DNA from: Bacteriovoracaceae bacterium
GTDB lineage: Bacteria; Bdellovibrionota; Bacteriovoracia; Bacteriovoracales; Bacteriovoracaceae
DNA: 14,354 nt
NCBI GenBank assembly: GCA_023151145.1
Contig: JAKLJM010000026.1
Coordinates: forward strand, 1-14,354
Reading direction: 5' to 3'
A program made the translations under genes and the position numbers. Below, piece by piece: positions 1-6,691 of this stretch (position 1 is the first letter of the stretch; each line of letters begins with the position of its first letter). The notes beneath the pieces are model-generated. The model was given only the letters and a program-made list of their open reading frames with translations. It searched no databases and was not told the origin of the DNA.

Positions 1-379
1 CAAAATGATCTTTCCACTGAACAGCAGCTGAGCCGATGATATCATCAGCTTCATAGTCATCATGTGAAAAAGTTGGTAATCCCATTTTTTGAATGAGTTC
101 GTCTATTAAGGCAAATTGAGGAATGAGATCTTCTGGTGGTTCACTTCTATTTGCTTTATAGGCATCATAAAGTTTATTTCTGAATGATCCGCCCTTGGTA
201 TCTCGAGCTAAGAAAATATGTGTCGGCCGATGCTCTGATAACATTTTTAACATCATCGTAAACACACCATAGACTGCATTTACTGGCGTGCCCTCTGGTG
301 AAGTTAAAGGTCTAATCGCAAAAAATGCTCTAAAGATAAAATTAGAAACATCGACAATGATGAGTCGTTTTTTAGACAT
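1..379 (-). CDS. polA: DNA polymerase I-type 5'-3' exonuclease domain (partial, N-terminus only)
   Basis: The first 126 codons of a gene that runs off the left edge; the ATG is at 379-377. The visible protein is the N-terminal half of the FEN-like 5'-3' exonuclease domain of DNA polymerase I, which removes RNA primers and nicked 5' ends. Supporting motifs are an early metal-binding Asp in LIIVDVSNFIFRAFFA, the TPVNAVYG segment, ARD followed by SFRNKLYDAYKANR (helical-arch Arg/Lys/Tyr), and the acidic cluster YEADDIIGS near residue 115. A Shine-Dalgarno AGGAAA lies about 5 bases before the ATG. It follows the RDD gene after 23 bases on the same strand, so the two are probably cotranscribed. 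A stand-alone exonuclease lacking the polymerase domain cannot be excluded because the C-terminus is outside the window. Confidence 0.85.
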   Translation of the reverse strand, partial: MSKKRLIIVDVSNFIFRAFFAIRPLTSPEGTPVNAVYGVFTMMLKMLSEHRPTHIFLARDTKGGSFRNKLYDAYKANRSEPPEDLIPQFALIDELIQKMGLPTFSHDDYEADDIIGSAAVQWKDHF

Positions 380-402
380 ATTTATTTCCTAAAATTATTG
401 AT

Positions 403-912
403 TTAACAAGATTCAGTTGTATTCGATGCGAACCAACTTGTCTTTCTCTTTTTGAGGCCGACAAAAGTATCGTCGTTCGCCATTACTGAAGTATCTGCCA
501 TGACATCACCAAGACGGTGACCAGAGTCTAAATTATACAAAAGATAAACTTCTAAACCGATGAGCGCTGCTCCAACAATTGCCCCCAAAAGCCATCCCCA
601 AAAAGGAATGATGCAAAAACTTAATGGAATGGTGAGCGGAAGGTTTCTAACTAAGGATTGTTTCACTGAACAAGGACTTCCATCCTCGAGTGACTTTACG
701 GCAAATCCCATAAACCGCTTTCCTCCAGATTGTCCATTATTCATACCATCAGCAATCGAGAGATAAATGATTCCAAGAACTAACCCTAAAGGGAAAAATA
801 AAACTGATAAACAAAAGACAATAAACAAATCTATTGCTTTGGCAATTAACCTCGAAAGTCGAGCCACTTTGAGTGCTTTATTCAACAAATATTTTCGATC
901 GTTATTTTCCAT
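403..912 (-). CDS. RDD family integral membrane protein
   Basis: A 169-aa inner-membrane protein of the RDD family, whose members have mostly unknown roles (some are linked to ion or solute transport). Family signatures are visible: R21 and D28 in the first helix region (RLIAKAID), the GQSGGKRFMGF segment at 60-70 with its Gly/Lys/Arg, SLVRNL at 86-91, and GHRLGDVMADT at 131-141. Hydrophobic stretches at about 27-54 and 92-126 give three or more membrane segments. The C-terminal tail is short and polar. No good Shine-Dalgarno precedes the ATG. Instead a strong promoter-like sequence ends six bases before it, suggesting a leaderless transcript. It lies upstream of and probably in one operon with the polA-type gene. 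Its physiological role cannot be told from the sequence. Confidence 0.85.
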   Translation of the reverse strand: MENNDRKYLLNKALKVARLSRLIAKAIDLFIVFCLSVLFFPLGLVLGIIYLSIADGMNNGQSGGKRFMGFAVKSLEDGSPCSVKQSLVRNLPLTIPLSFCIIPFWGWLLGAIVGAALIGLEVYLLYNLDSGHRLGDVMADTSVMANDDTFVGLKKRKTSWFASNTTESC

Positions 913-918
913 AGATTT

Positions 919-946
919 ATTTTAGCCTACTGGCGTGTTTTGGCAA
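919..946 (-). promoter_or_regulatory. Predicted sigma70 promoter for RDD-polA, probably leaderless
   Basis: Read on the minus strand, TTGCCA (946-941, 5 of 6 matches to TTGACA), a 16-base spacer and TAAAAT (924-919, 5 of 6 to TATAAT) are followed by AAATCT and then the ATG at 912. Transcription starting about 7 bases after the -10 would begin at or next to the start codon. No ribosome binding site fits between. Confidence 0.6.
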
Positions 947-1001
947 AAATAAAAAGCGCAATGCGATAAAAATTGTGTTTTCCCTTAGAAAGAAACTTTG
1001 A

Positions 1002-1007
1002 TAGAAT
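1002..1007 (+). promoter_or_regulatory. Possible -10 box for thioredoxin
   Basis: TAGAAT sits 27 bases before the thioredoxin ATG and just upstream of its ribosome binding site. The sequence 17 bases further upstream (TTTCCC) is a poor -35. This is the only reasonable -10 candidate in the 121-base divergent intergenic region shared with the RDD gene. Confidence 0.35.
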
Positions 1008-1033
1008 GGCTTCTAAATCTTAAGGAGAAATAT

Positions 1034-1357
1034 ATGGGATTAGTAAATAAAACTGACGTCGCACATTTTGAAAATGACGTTATTAAATCAAATAAGCCAG
1101 TTCTTGTAGATTTTTGGGCTGAGTGGTGTGGACCATGTCGTACACTAGGACCAATCCTAGATGACGTTGCCAAAGAAGTTGGAGAAAAAGCTACTGTTTT
1201 AAAAGTAAACGTAGACGAAAATCCTGAACTAGCACAACGTTTTGGTATCCGTGGGATTCCAACAATGATCTTCTTCAAAAACGGACAAGCATCTAAAACT
1301 TTAGTTGGTGTTCAAGCAAAAGATGAAATAAAAAAATCATTAGAAGAATTAGCTTAA
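1034..1357 (+). CDS. trxA: Thioredoxin
   Basis: A 107-aa thioredoxin, a cytoplasmic protein-disulfide reductase recharged by thioredoxin reductase. The active site WCGPC is at residues 31-35, with the buried Asp26 in VDFWAEWCGPC, the cis-proline Pro76 in GIRGIPT and the usual C-terminal FFKNGQ...LVG strand-helix; the length is normal for the family. The start at 1034 was preferred over an in-frame ATG at 998 because AAGGAG (1022-1027) lies six bases before it and the protein then begins where thioredoxins usually begin; the 12 extra residues would run through the presumed promoter and 5' leader. The gene is followed directly by a strong intrinsic terminator. It could be trxA or a second housekeeping copy; no neighbouring reductase is present. 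Confidence 0.93.
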   Translation: MGLVNKTDVAHFENDVIKSNKPVLVDFWAEWCGPCRTLGPILDDVAKEVGEKATVLKVNVDENPELAQRFGIRGIPTMIFFKNGQASKTLVGVQAKDEIKKSLEELA

Positions 1358-1360
1358 ATA

Positions 1361-1388
1361 AAAGGCTCCATAAGGGAGCCTTTTTTTT
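1361..1388 (+). terminator. Intrinsic terminator after thioredoxin
   Basis: A 9-bp perfect stem AAAGGCTCC / GGAGCCTTT (1361-1369 with 1375-1383) closes a 5-base loop, and the downstream arm runs into an 8-base T tract (1381-1388). It begins four bases after the thioredoxin stop codon. It ends only 15 bases before the gmhA ATG. Confidence 0.9.
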
Positions 1389-1403
1389 ACAATAGAGGAC
1401 AAA

Positions 1404-2000
1404 ATGTCTCAAATTATCGACGCTCAATATATCAATAACTCCTTTCAAGATGCGCACAAAGTGCTCACTACTTTTATTAATAATCCACACAACATTCACT
1501 CTGTGAACAGCGCCATTCAATTAATGGTTGACGCATACAAGGCCAATGGAAAAGTTTTTAGCTGTGGAAATGGTGGCTCGATGTGCGATGCTATGCACTT
1601 TGCAGAAGAGCTCACTGGTCGCTTCAGAAAAGAACGTGCCCCACTTGCTGCTATGGCCATTAACGATCCAAGCCATCTAACTTGTGTCGCTAATGATTAT
1701 GGTTATGACTTCGTTTTTTCTCGCTATGTAGAAGCATGGGGGAATCGTGGAGATGTTTTACTAGCCATTAGTACTTCTGGAAATTCACCCAATGTCATCA
1801 ACGCCGTAGAATCCGCTAAGAAAAAAGGGATGAAAGTTGTTGGCTTACTTGGTAAAAATGGTGGAAAACTTAAAGACATGGTAGATATTTCACTTGTAGT
1901 AGACTCTCAAGTTTCAGATCGCATTCAAGAAGTACATATTAAATGTATTCATATTTTCATTGAAGGTATTGAAAGAAATATCTTTCCAGAAAACTACTAA
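1404..2000 (+). CDS. gmhA: Sedoheptulose-7-phosphate isomerase
   Basis: A 198-aa SIS-domain enzyme that converts D-sedoheptulose 7-phosphate to D-glycero-D-manno-heptose 7-phosphate, the first step of ADP-heptose synthesis for the LPS inner core. The family blocks are clear: GNGGSMCDAMHFAEELTGR (residues 55-73) with H65 and E69, AINDPSHLTCVANDYG, the phosphate-binding STSGNSPNV loop, and RIQEVHIKCIHIFIE near the C-terminus with Q175 and H183. By alignment from memory with E. coli GmhA, these correspond to His61, Glu65, Gln172 and His180 of the metal/catalytic site, so the enzyme should be active. Met60 replaces a His found in the E. coli protein at a non-catalytic position. GAGGA precedes the ATG. 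The stop codon overlaps that of the convergent gene by four bases. Confidence 0.92.
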   Translation: MSQIIDAQYINNSFQDAHKVLTTFINNPHNIHSVNSAIQLMVDAYKANGKVFSCGNGGSMCDAMHFAEELTGRFRKERAPLAAMAINDPSHLTCVANDYGYDFVFSRYVEAWGNRGDVLLAISTSGNSPNVINAVESAKKKGMKVVGLLGKNGGKLKDMVDISLVVDSQVSDRIQEVHIKCIHIFIEGIERNIFPENY

Positions 2001-2461
2001 ACAAAAGCAATAAAAAGTAAAAGCATGGCTGCTGCTTGAGAAAATAGCAGCCACTTTTTTGAATGAGTTTCTTTGTAATTTAAAAAAGTATCGATGAGAA
2101 ATGCTTGAGCCCAAAGAATTAAAGCAATCTTATAAATCAACGTTTGGCTTCCAGAGCTAACATTAAAATAATCCAGCAAAAATGGCATACTCATCACAAC
2201 AGCAAGAAGTATCGTCATTTTCTTTCTTTTTATTTTTTCAGCATCTGTTAATTCTGCAATTGTTAATGTTTCTGGATGACGATATTTAAAAATAAAATCA
2301 TTCATAAAAAGTGCAAAGATTAGCACCACAAGAAAGTCTTCTAATTCTTTAATTCCTAAAAATATTTGAATTAAAAAAAGCACAACAAAACTTGCTAAAA
2401 GCAAAAAACGTACTTTGTTGCCACGATAATGAATGAGGTTTTTAAAATCTATTAAAGCCAT
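1997..2461 (-). CDS. Small multi-spanning membrane protein, unknown function
   Basis: A 154-aa hydrophobic protein that I do not recognise. It shows about five membrane segments, near residues 18-38, 41-58, 82-99, 109-127 and 137-154. They are separated by short polar loops, including a basic cytoplasmic-type loop KIKRKK around 76-81. No enzyme motif or conserved charged pair within a helix is evident, so no substrate can be proposed. No Shine-Dalgarno precedes the ATG, but TATAAT lies exactly six bases upstream, suggesting a leaderless mRNA. The 3' end overlaps the gmhA stop codon by four bases (convergent). The hydrophobicity pattern, continuous frame and upstream signal support a real gene. 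Confidence 0.7.
   Translation of the reverse strand: MALIDFKNLIHYRGNKVRFLLLASFVVLFLIQIFLGIKELEDFLVVLIFALFMNDFIFKYRHPETLTIAELTDAEKIKRKKMTILLAVVMSMPFLLDYFNVSSGSQTLIYKIALILWAQAFLIDTFLNYKETHSKKWLLFSQAAAMLLLFIAFV
2027..2060 (+). terminator. Intrinsic terminator for gmhA inside the convergent gene
   Basis: GGCTGCT (2027-2033) pairs with AGCAGCC (2046-2052), extendable by a T-A pair to 8 bp, with a 12-base loop and a TTTTTT tract at 2055-2060. It starts 26 bases after the gmhA stop, so it fits gmhA. It lies wholly within the coding sequence (the Ser-Gln-Ala-Ala-Ala segment) of the opposite-strand membrane protein gene. Confidence 0.7.
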
Positions 2462-2467
2462 AGAGTT

Positions 2468-2473
2468 ATTATA
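2468..2473 (-). promoter_or_regulatory. Predicted -10 box, leaderless start of the membrane protein gene
   Basis: A perfect TATAAT on the minus strand is followed by AACTCT and then ATG at 2461. This matches the RDD arrangement (TAAAAT, AAATCT, ATG) at 13 of 15 positions. No convincing -35 hexamer is seen 16-18 bases upstream, so an activator or a tolerant promoter would be needed. Confidence 0.5.
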
Positions 2474-2529
2474 ACCGAAGCTCTTAAAAGGAGTGATTTC
2501 TAAAGAAAGAAAGCCCTAACTAGCTGAAA

Positions 2530-2558
2530 GCCCGTCCCAAGAGATAAACGGGCCTGGG
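2530..2558 (-). terminator. GC-rich hairpin after the TPR operon, weak terminator candidate
   Basis: GCCCGT (2553-2548 on the minus strand) pairs with ACGGGC (2535-2530) around a 12-base loop, about 22 bases after the last gene of the operon. Only TTTC follows, so it is not a canonical intrinsic terminator. CCCAG just 5' of the stem can also pair with CTTGGG in the loop, giving a possible pseudoknot. It may act as a terminator or 3'-end stabiliser. Confidence 0.4.
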
Positions 2559-2579
2559 GTAAAAAATTGGCAATAGACC

Positions 2580-2855
2580 TTATCTTACTCTTTCAATCCC
2601 TTTTCTAATTTCTGCATTAAATGATTTTCTGTACGGAAGACGATTTGAGAATTTCTTGTCTACGATTGGCCCGATAGACAAATCAGATGGCAGCCCAGAA
2701 TCACCTTCAATGGTAATTTCATCAAAATCTAATTTTTCATTGTCTTTATATGTGTAAATAACTTTTCGTCCAGTTTTTGGATCAACAGAAATTTCATCTT
2801 GTGCAAAAGAGAAAATAGTCGAAAACAATAATGTGAGTGTTAATAATAATTTCAT
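2580..2855 (-). CDS. Small exported protein, last gene of the gliding-type TPR operon
   Basis: A 91-aa protein with a clear signal peptide (MKLLLTLTLLFSTIFSFA, cleavage expected before QDE), leaving about 72 mature residues. The mature part is polar and has no cysteines or membrane segment. From memory, the core DFDEITIEGDSGLPSD resembles a short motif of small exported proteins found beside Glt/adventurous-gliding genes in deltaproteobacterial relatives (an acidic strand, then IEG and a Pro), followed by basic residues ending in ERVR. That resemblance is tentative. The gene starts 10 bases after the TPR lipoprotein gene, and its AGGAG overlaps that gene's stop codon, so the two are coupled. 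The operon context suggests a structural or accessory role in the same envelope complex. Confidence 0.75.
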   Translation of the reverse strand: MKLLLTLTLLFSTIFSFAQDEISVDPKTGRKVIYTYKDNEKLDFDEITIEGDSGLPSDLSIGPIVDKKFSNRLPYRKSFNAEIRKGIERVR

Positions 2856-2865
2856 CCGAAATCTC

Positions 2866-3807
2866 CTATTTTCTTACAAAGTCATTTACTCGTTGAAAGT
2901 ACGCACGTAAATCAGCTTCTTTGGGTTCTGAAACATTTTGCAAAACTGTCATGGCATCTTGTGGACGATCGTTAAGCTTTAAGGCGAGAGCAAAGTTCAA
3001 TCCAACTCTCGCTTCTGCCAGTGTTGCCTTATCTAATTTCGCAAAAAGATCTACAGACTCTTTCAACATTCCTTTCATCATTAAACTAGTGGCGTAACCT
3101 GAGGCTACATCTACATCTAGAGGTTTTTTACGATGAAGTGCTTCTAAAATGGCGTGCGCTTGCTCCACTTTCCCATATTTTAAATACAGCTGAGCTAAAT
3201 TATAAAGTGGAGTTAAGGCAAAGGTATTTAAGTCAGCAGCTTTTTTATAAGCTAAGAGTGCTTTTTGATACTTTCCTTGAGCTTGATAAACTACCCCAAG
3301 ATTATTAACTGGTGGGTTGAATTTTGGATCGAGATCTCTTGATTTATTAAAAAAGAGAATCGCTTTTGAGAATTCACTTTTTAAGAAATAACAAGTACCA
3401 ACTTGATTCCAGTAACTCGTATTATTTTTATATTGACCGTAAACATCGTCTGCTAATTTAAAACCAGCATCAAATTGATCTTGATAACAATAAGATACTA
3501 TTTTATCTAAGGGATCATTCGAGTTCTGATTTACATCTTGCAGCTTTGGCTTGGGAAGTCTGGCAATTGATTCTTTTGAAAGTGCATCAACTTCAGAAAC
3601 TTCACCCTTAAATTGATCGCGATCCGGTTGATATTTTTTTTCTTCGGTACTTTTAAAATCTAAACTATCCACCCAAGAATAATCATCGCTCAACGGAGAA
3701 CCATCAGAAGCATTTTTACGACTTATCGTTTTTTCTGGTGTTGAACTACAACCGGTCGAAACTAAGCCCAACAGGAGAGCAACTACTAATATCTTTTGTA
3801 ATTTCAT
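2866..3807 (-). CDS. TPR-repeat lipoprotein, GltE/AglT-like
   Basis: A 313-aa protein with a lipoprotein signal: n-region MKLQK, hydrophobic core, then VSTGC with the lipidated Cys at 20. Ser at -3 is less usual than Leu, but the rest fits. Residues 21-105 are polar and probably a disordered linker. From about 130 to 260 there are TPR helix pairs, including SYWNQVGTCYFLKSEFSKA, PVNNLGVVYQAQGKYQKA and PLYNLAQLYLKYGKVEQA. TPRs mediate protein-protein contacts, so it is probably a membrane-anchored periplasmic adaptor. Its place directly after the long exported TPR gene recalls GltE (AglT), a TPR lipoprotein of the Myxococcus gliding complex. The ATG overlaps the upstream stop (TAATG), and a strong GGGAGGAG precedes it, so translation is coupled. 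The exact family assignment is inferred from context. Confidence 0.85.
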   Translation of the reverse strand: MKLQKILVVALLLGLVSTGCSSTPEKTISRKNASDGSPLSDDYSWVDSLDFKSTEEKKYQPDRDQFKGEVSEVDALSKESIARLPKPKLQDVNQNSNDPLDKIVSYCYQDQFDAGFKLADDVYGQYKNNTSYWNQVGTCYFLKSEFSKAILFFNKSRDLDPKFNPPVNNLGVVYQAQGKYQKALLAYKKAADLNTFALTPLYNLAQLYLKYGKVEQAHAILEALHRKKPLDVDVASGYATSLMMKGMLKESVDLFAKLDKATLAEARVGLNFALALKLNDRPQDAMTVLQNVSEPKEADLRAYFQRVNDFVRK

Positions 3808-6689
3808 TATCTCGCTCCTCCCTTATCCATCAGCACACCAGCTCTTTCAACAAAATGCTCAGGGGTAAAAGGTAAATCCATATTTCCAATAAACCAGTTA
3901 TTATCGACACTCAAAATATTTTCAGTTTCAATTTTTTTAACAGCGGCCTTTCTAAATTCTTTCGCTTGTTTTTCAATCGGTGCAACGAGACCCATCATAC
4001 TTTTTCTAAATGATTTAACGTATTCTTCAGATTTTCCCTCTGGAATAAACTGAGAGATCTCTTTGATTAATTGTTCGTGACCTTGAACGAGATACTTATA
4101 TGACTTAACAATCCCAGCACCTGAACCTATTTCAGCTACTTCAATAGCTGAGCTAGTTAATCTCTCTAGTGATTTGAATTTTGCTTTTAGAGCTTGATTA
4201 TATTTTTCTTCTGGAAAAGAAAGTGTCACTTGTGTGAGCTGATTTAACTCCGCCTCAAGTCTAGGAACTCTCATCATCGCAATGGCATCTAAGCCTTCGA
4301 GTGGAATGTCTAGTTTTGCCTTTTTAGCAACTTCATAGAACTGCATCATTCGTGCTCGCCAATTTTTTGCTTCATCAGCTCTACCGATCGATTCAAGTTC
4401 ATTAGCAAGAATTGAAATTGGGTAAATTAATTTACCAACCATAAACTTATCTGACTCTAAAGCTTTGATCGTATCATTGAATGATCCCCACTTTTGAGAC
4501 TCTGCAAGTTCATTTAATAAATCCAAATGAGCATCTGCAATAAAAGCGCTTTCTAAGTTACAACGCTGTCCTTTTGCAATGAGCGATCGAGATTTATCAA
4601 ACTCTCTTTCTGAAACGTAGATCACGTTAGCATTCTTAAAAAATATTTTTTTATTTTTAGAGTTTGTTGAACAAACTTTATCGAAAAGTTTTTCTGACAA
4701 TGTCGAAGACTCTTTAAACATTCTACGTTGAAATAGATCCGTAGTGAACATGATATAATCTTTTTCAAACTTTATGACTTCATCCGCGGTCATCATCGCC
4801 ACCGCACGATCGGCCCAGATATAGAGATTTCGGCCATCATTTGTTTCGTAAAAGAGTACTGCGATATTATATGCTGCCGTTCTTTTTGCTTCTTGATTAG
4901 ACTCCGGTGACTTATAAATTTGTAAATATCCTTTTAGGGCACCTTTCTTATCACCTTTTTGCGAAGCTGCTTCAACGTTTTCAAATTGCATACTTAATAC
5001 TAAGGCTTTCACTTTTGAGCGATATTCCGGACTCACTTTAAATTCACCTGCTTCAATTCTGTTGGCAAATTCAGATAGAGCCTTTTTGTCATTTGATGTT
5101 TTATATTTATCCATTATTTCTGCCAGCATTTTTTCTTGTGGCTCAATGTCATTTGGAAAATTTTTTCGATAATTCATCAATGTTTTTTGCGCACCTGCTA
5201 GATCTGATTTTTCAAAATAGGCAGAAAAAAGTCGCTGATAAATAACTGCTGACTTCTCTTCACTTGGTTTAGAGTTCAAATAGGCTTCATAGGCTGGAAT
5301 TAAGAATTTTTCTTGAGTTTCTTTTTTAACCCCTTTACCTAATGATGCCATTAAAGAATTTCCGGCCGTACTCTCAGTTTTTTTGTCGCCATTTTTCTGG
5401 GCTAATTTAATTGCCTCAGCGTAATATTGAACGGCATTGTCAAAATCTCCAATCGCATAAAATGTTTCTCCAGCTAAGAAGAACGAATTTTGAGATTTCG
5501 ACGGATTTAACTTGGCATCAATCATAAAATAAGTGATCGCTGCTTGAGTTTTTCGTTTTAAAATTTCTTGATTATGATTAAAAGTTTTCTCTACAATACC
5601 TTTTTGAATAATGGCACCCATTTTTTGGGTATTGAATTTTAAAATATCAATTTGTTCTTGAGTAAGAGCGCCTTTATCAAATTGTTTTACGAGTGACTTA
5701 CAGGCTTCAAGATGCTCATTTTCCTTTCCAAATTTATCATACAGACTCAAAAGCTCTAAATTGATATCGGCTTCTTCTTTGTCATTTTGCTTATACTGTA
5801 AAGCTTCAGTAAGTGCCTTTTCAGCAAAAGTAAATTTCCCTTGGGTCTTTAAGTATCTACCGACCTTGAGTAATACTTCAGAAATGTTTTTACCGTTTTT
5901 GCGATAAAATTCCACTCCTTCTTTAATCTTTCCAGCTTCAGTATAAAAATAGGCCATATCTCTCTCGATACTTTTTGTCATATCGATATATTTTTGGCTT
6001 TTTGATAGTTCATAAGATTCATTCAATAACTGTAGGGCACGATCGTATTTGCCTTGTTTGAAATAACTCCATCCTAAATTAAAAGCATCTTTCGTCCACC
6101 ATTTATCTCGTTTAACTTTTAAGGCTGCTTCATAAAGTTCCTGAGCCTTATCGTAAGATCCACGATTGAAGTATATTTCTGCTAATGCAATTCGAGACTT
6201 ATCAGAAATAACTGATTCTTTTCTCGTCGACTGTAGAGACATTTCAAAAAACTTTTTTGCCTTATCATCTTGCTTTTGTTCCTTAGCATTAAAAGCTAAG
6301 ATATAATAGGCTTCGGCTTTTTCATCAAAGTTTTTAAATTTTGACAACAAAACTAATACCGTTTTTTGTGCTTGCTCAAAATAACGAGCTGAGTTTTTAA
6401 AGTGTTCGTCTCTATTTACTTTTGAACGCTCGTCTTGAGGTATTTCAAGATATTTTTGATTTTCTTGATCTCTTAACAAACGACCTTTCTCTAAAAGAAT
6501 TTGTCCCATTCTTAACATGAGCTCTGGTCTTGTTGCACCAGTTTGCTTGTTAAGCCTAGTCACTTCTTTTAACTCTTCATCGATTAAGTTAATAAGCTCT
6601 TGTCTTCTTTTTTCTACATCTGCCTTTACTTCAAGGCTTTGCGAAGAAATAAAAAACACTGCTAAAAGTAAAATCAATTTTTTCTTCAT
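3807..6689 (-). CDS. Long exported TPR protein, GltD/AgmU-like
   Basis: A 960-aa protein with an N-terminal signal peptide (basic MKKK, hydrophobic 5-16, likely cleavage after VKA at residue 23). The mature protein is almost wholly helical and contains many TPR-type pairs, e.g. AEAYYILAFNAKEQKQDDKA, ALAEIYFNRGSYDKA, AFNLGWSYFKQGKYDRA, KVGRYLKTQGKFTFA and FFLAGETFYAIGDFDNA. The C-terminal 200 residues are a different helical region without clear repeats. No catalytic motif is seen, so a periplasmic scaffold is the natural reading. Length, export and position before a TPR lipoprotein resemble GltD (AgmU) of the Myxococcus Agl-Glt machine; this is an inference from architecture and order. It starts two bases after the upstream stop codon with only a weak Shine-Dalgarno, so it probably depends on coupled translation. 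Confidence 0.85.
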   Translation of the reverse strand: MKKKLILLLAVFFISSQSLEVKADVEKRRQELINLIDEELKEVTRLNKQTGATRPELMLRMGQILLEKGRLLRDQENQKYLEIPQDERSKVNRDEHFKNSARYFEQAQKTVLVLLSKFKNFDEKAEAYYILAFNAKEQKQDDKAKKFFEMSLQSTRKESVISDKSRIALAEIYFNRGSYDKAQELYEAALKVKRDKWWTKDAFNLGWSYFKQGKYDRALQLLNESYELSKSQKYIDMTKSIERDMAYFYTEAGKIKEGVEFYRKNGKNISEVLLKVGRYLKTQGKFTFAEKALTEALQYKQNDKEEADINLELLSLYDKFGKENEHLEACKSLVKQFDKGALTQEQIDILKFNTQKMGAIIQKGIVEKTFNHNQEILKRKTQAAITYFMIDAKLNPSKSQNSFFLAGETFYAIGDFDNAVQYYAEAIKLAQKNGDKKTESTAGNSLMASLGKGVKKETQEKFLIPAYEAYLNSKPSEEKSAVIYQRLFSAYFEKSDLAGAQKTLMNYRKNFPNDIEPQEKMLAEIMDKYKTSNDKKALSEFANRIEAGEFKVSPEYRSKVKALVLSMQFENVEAASQKGDKKGALKGYLQIYKSPESNQEAKRTAAYNIAVLFYETNDGRNLYIWADRAVAMMTADEVIKFEKDYIMFTTDLFQRRMFKESSTLSEKLFDKVCSTNSKNKKIFFKNANVIYVSEREFDKSRSLIAKGQRCNLESAFIADAHLDLLNELAESQKWGSFNDTIKALESDKFMVGKLIYPISILANELESIGRADEAKNWRARMMQFYEVAKKAKLDIPLEGLDAIAMMRVPRLEAELNQLTQVTLSFPEEKYNQALKAKFKSLERLTSSAIEVAEIGSGAGIVKSYKYLVQGHEQLIKEISQFIPEGKSEEYVKSFRKSMMGLVAPIEKQAKEFRKAAVKKIETENILSVDNNWFIGNMDLPFTPEHFVERAGVLMDKGGAR

Positions 6690-6691
6690 AA

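Noticed and set aside
998..1033. In-frame upstream ATG giving a 119-aa thioredoxin
   Set aside because: The extra residues run through the likely -10 and ribosome binding site. The ATG at 1034 has AAGGAG at ideal spacing and gives the normal thioredoxin length.
985..1278. Open frame antisense to thioredoxin
   Set aside because: Thioredoxin is unmistakable on the other strand. The antisense product is Ser/Phe/Thr-rich with no recognisable domain or start signal.
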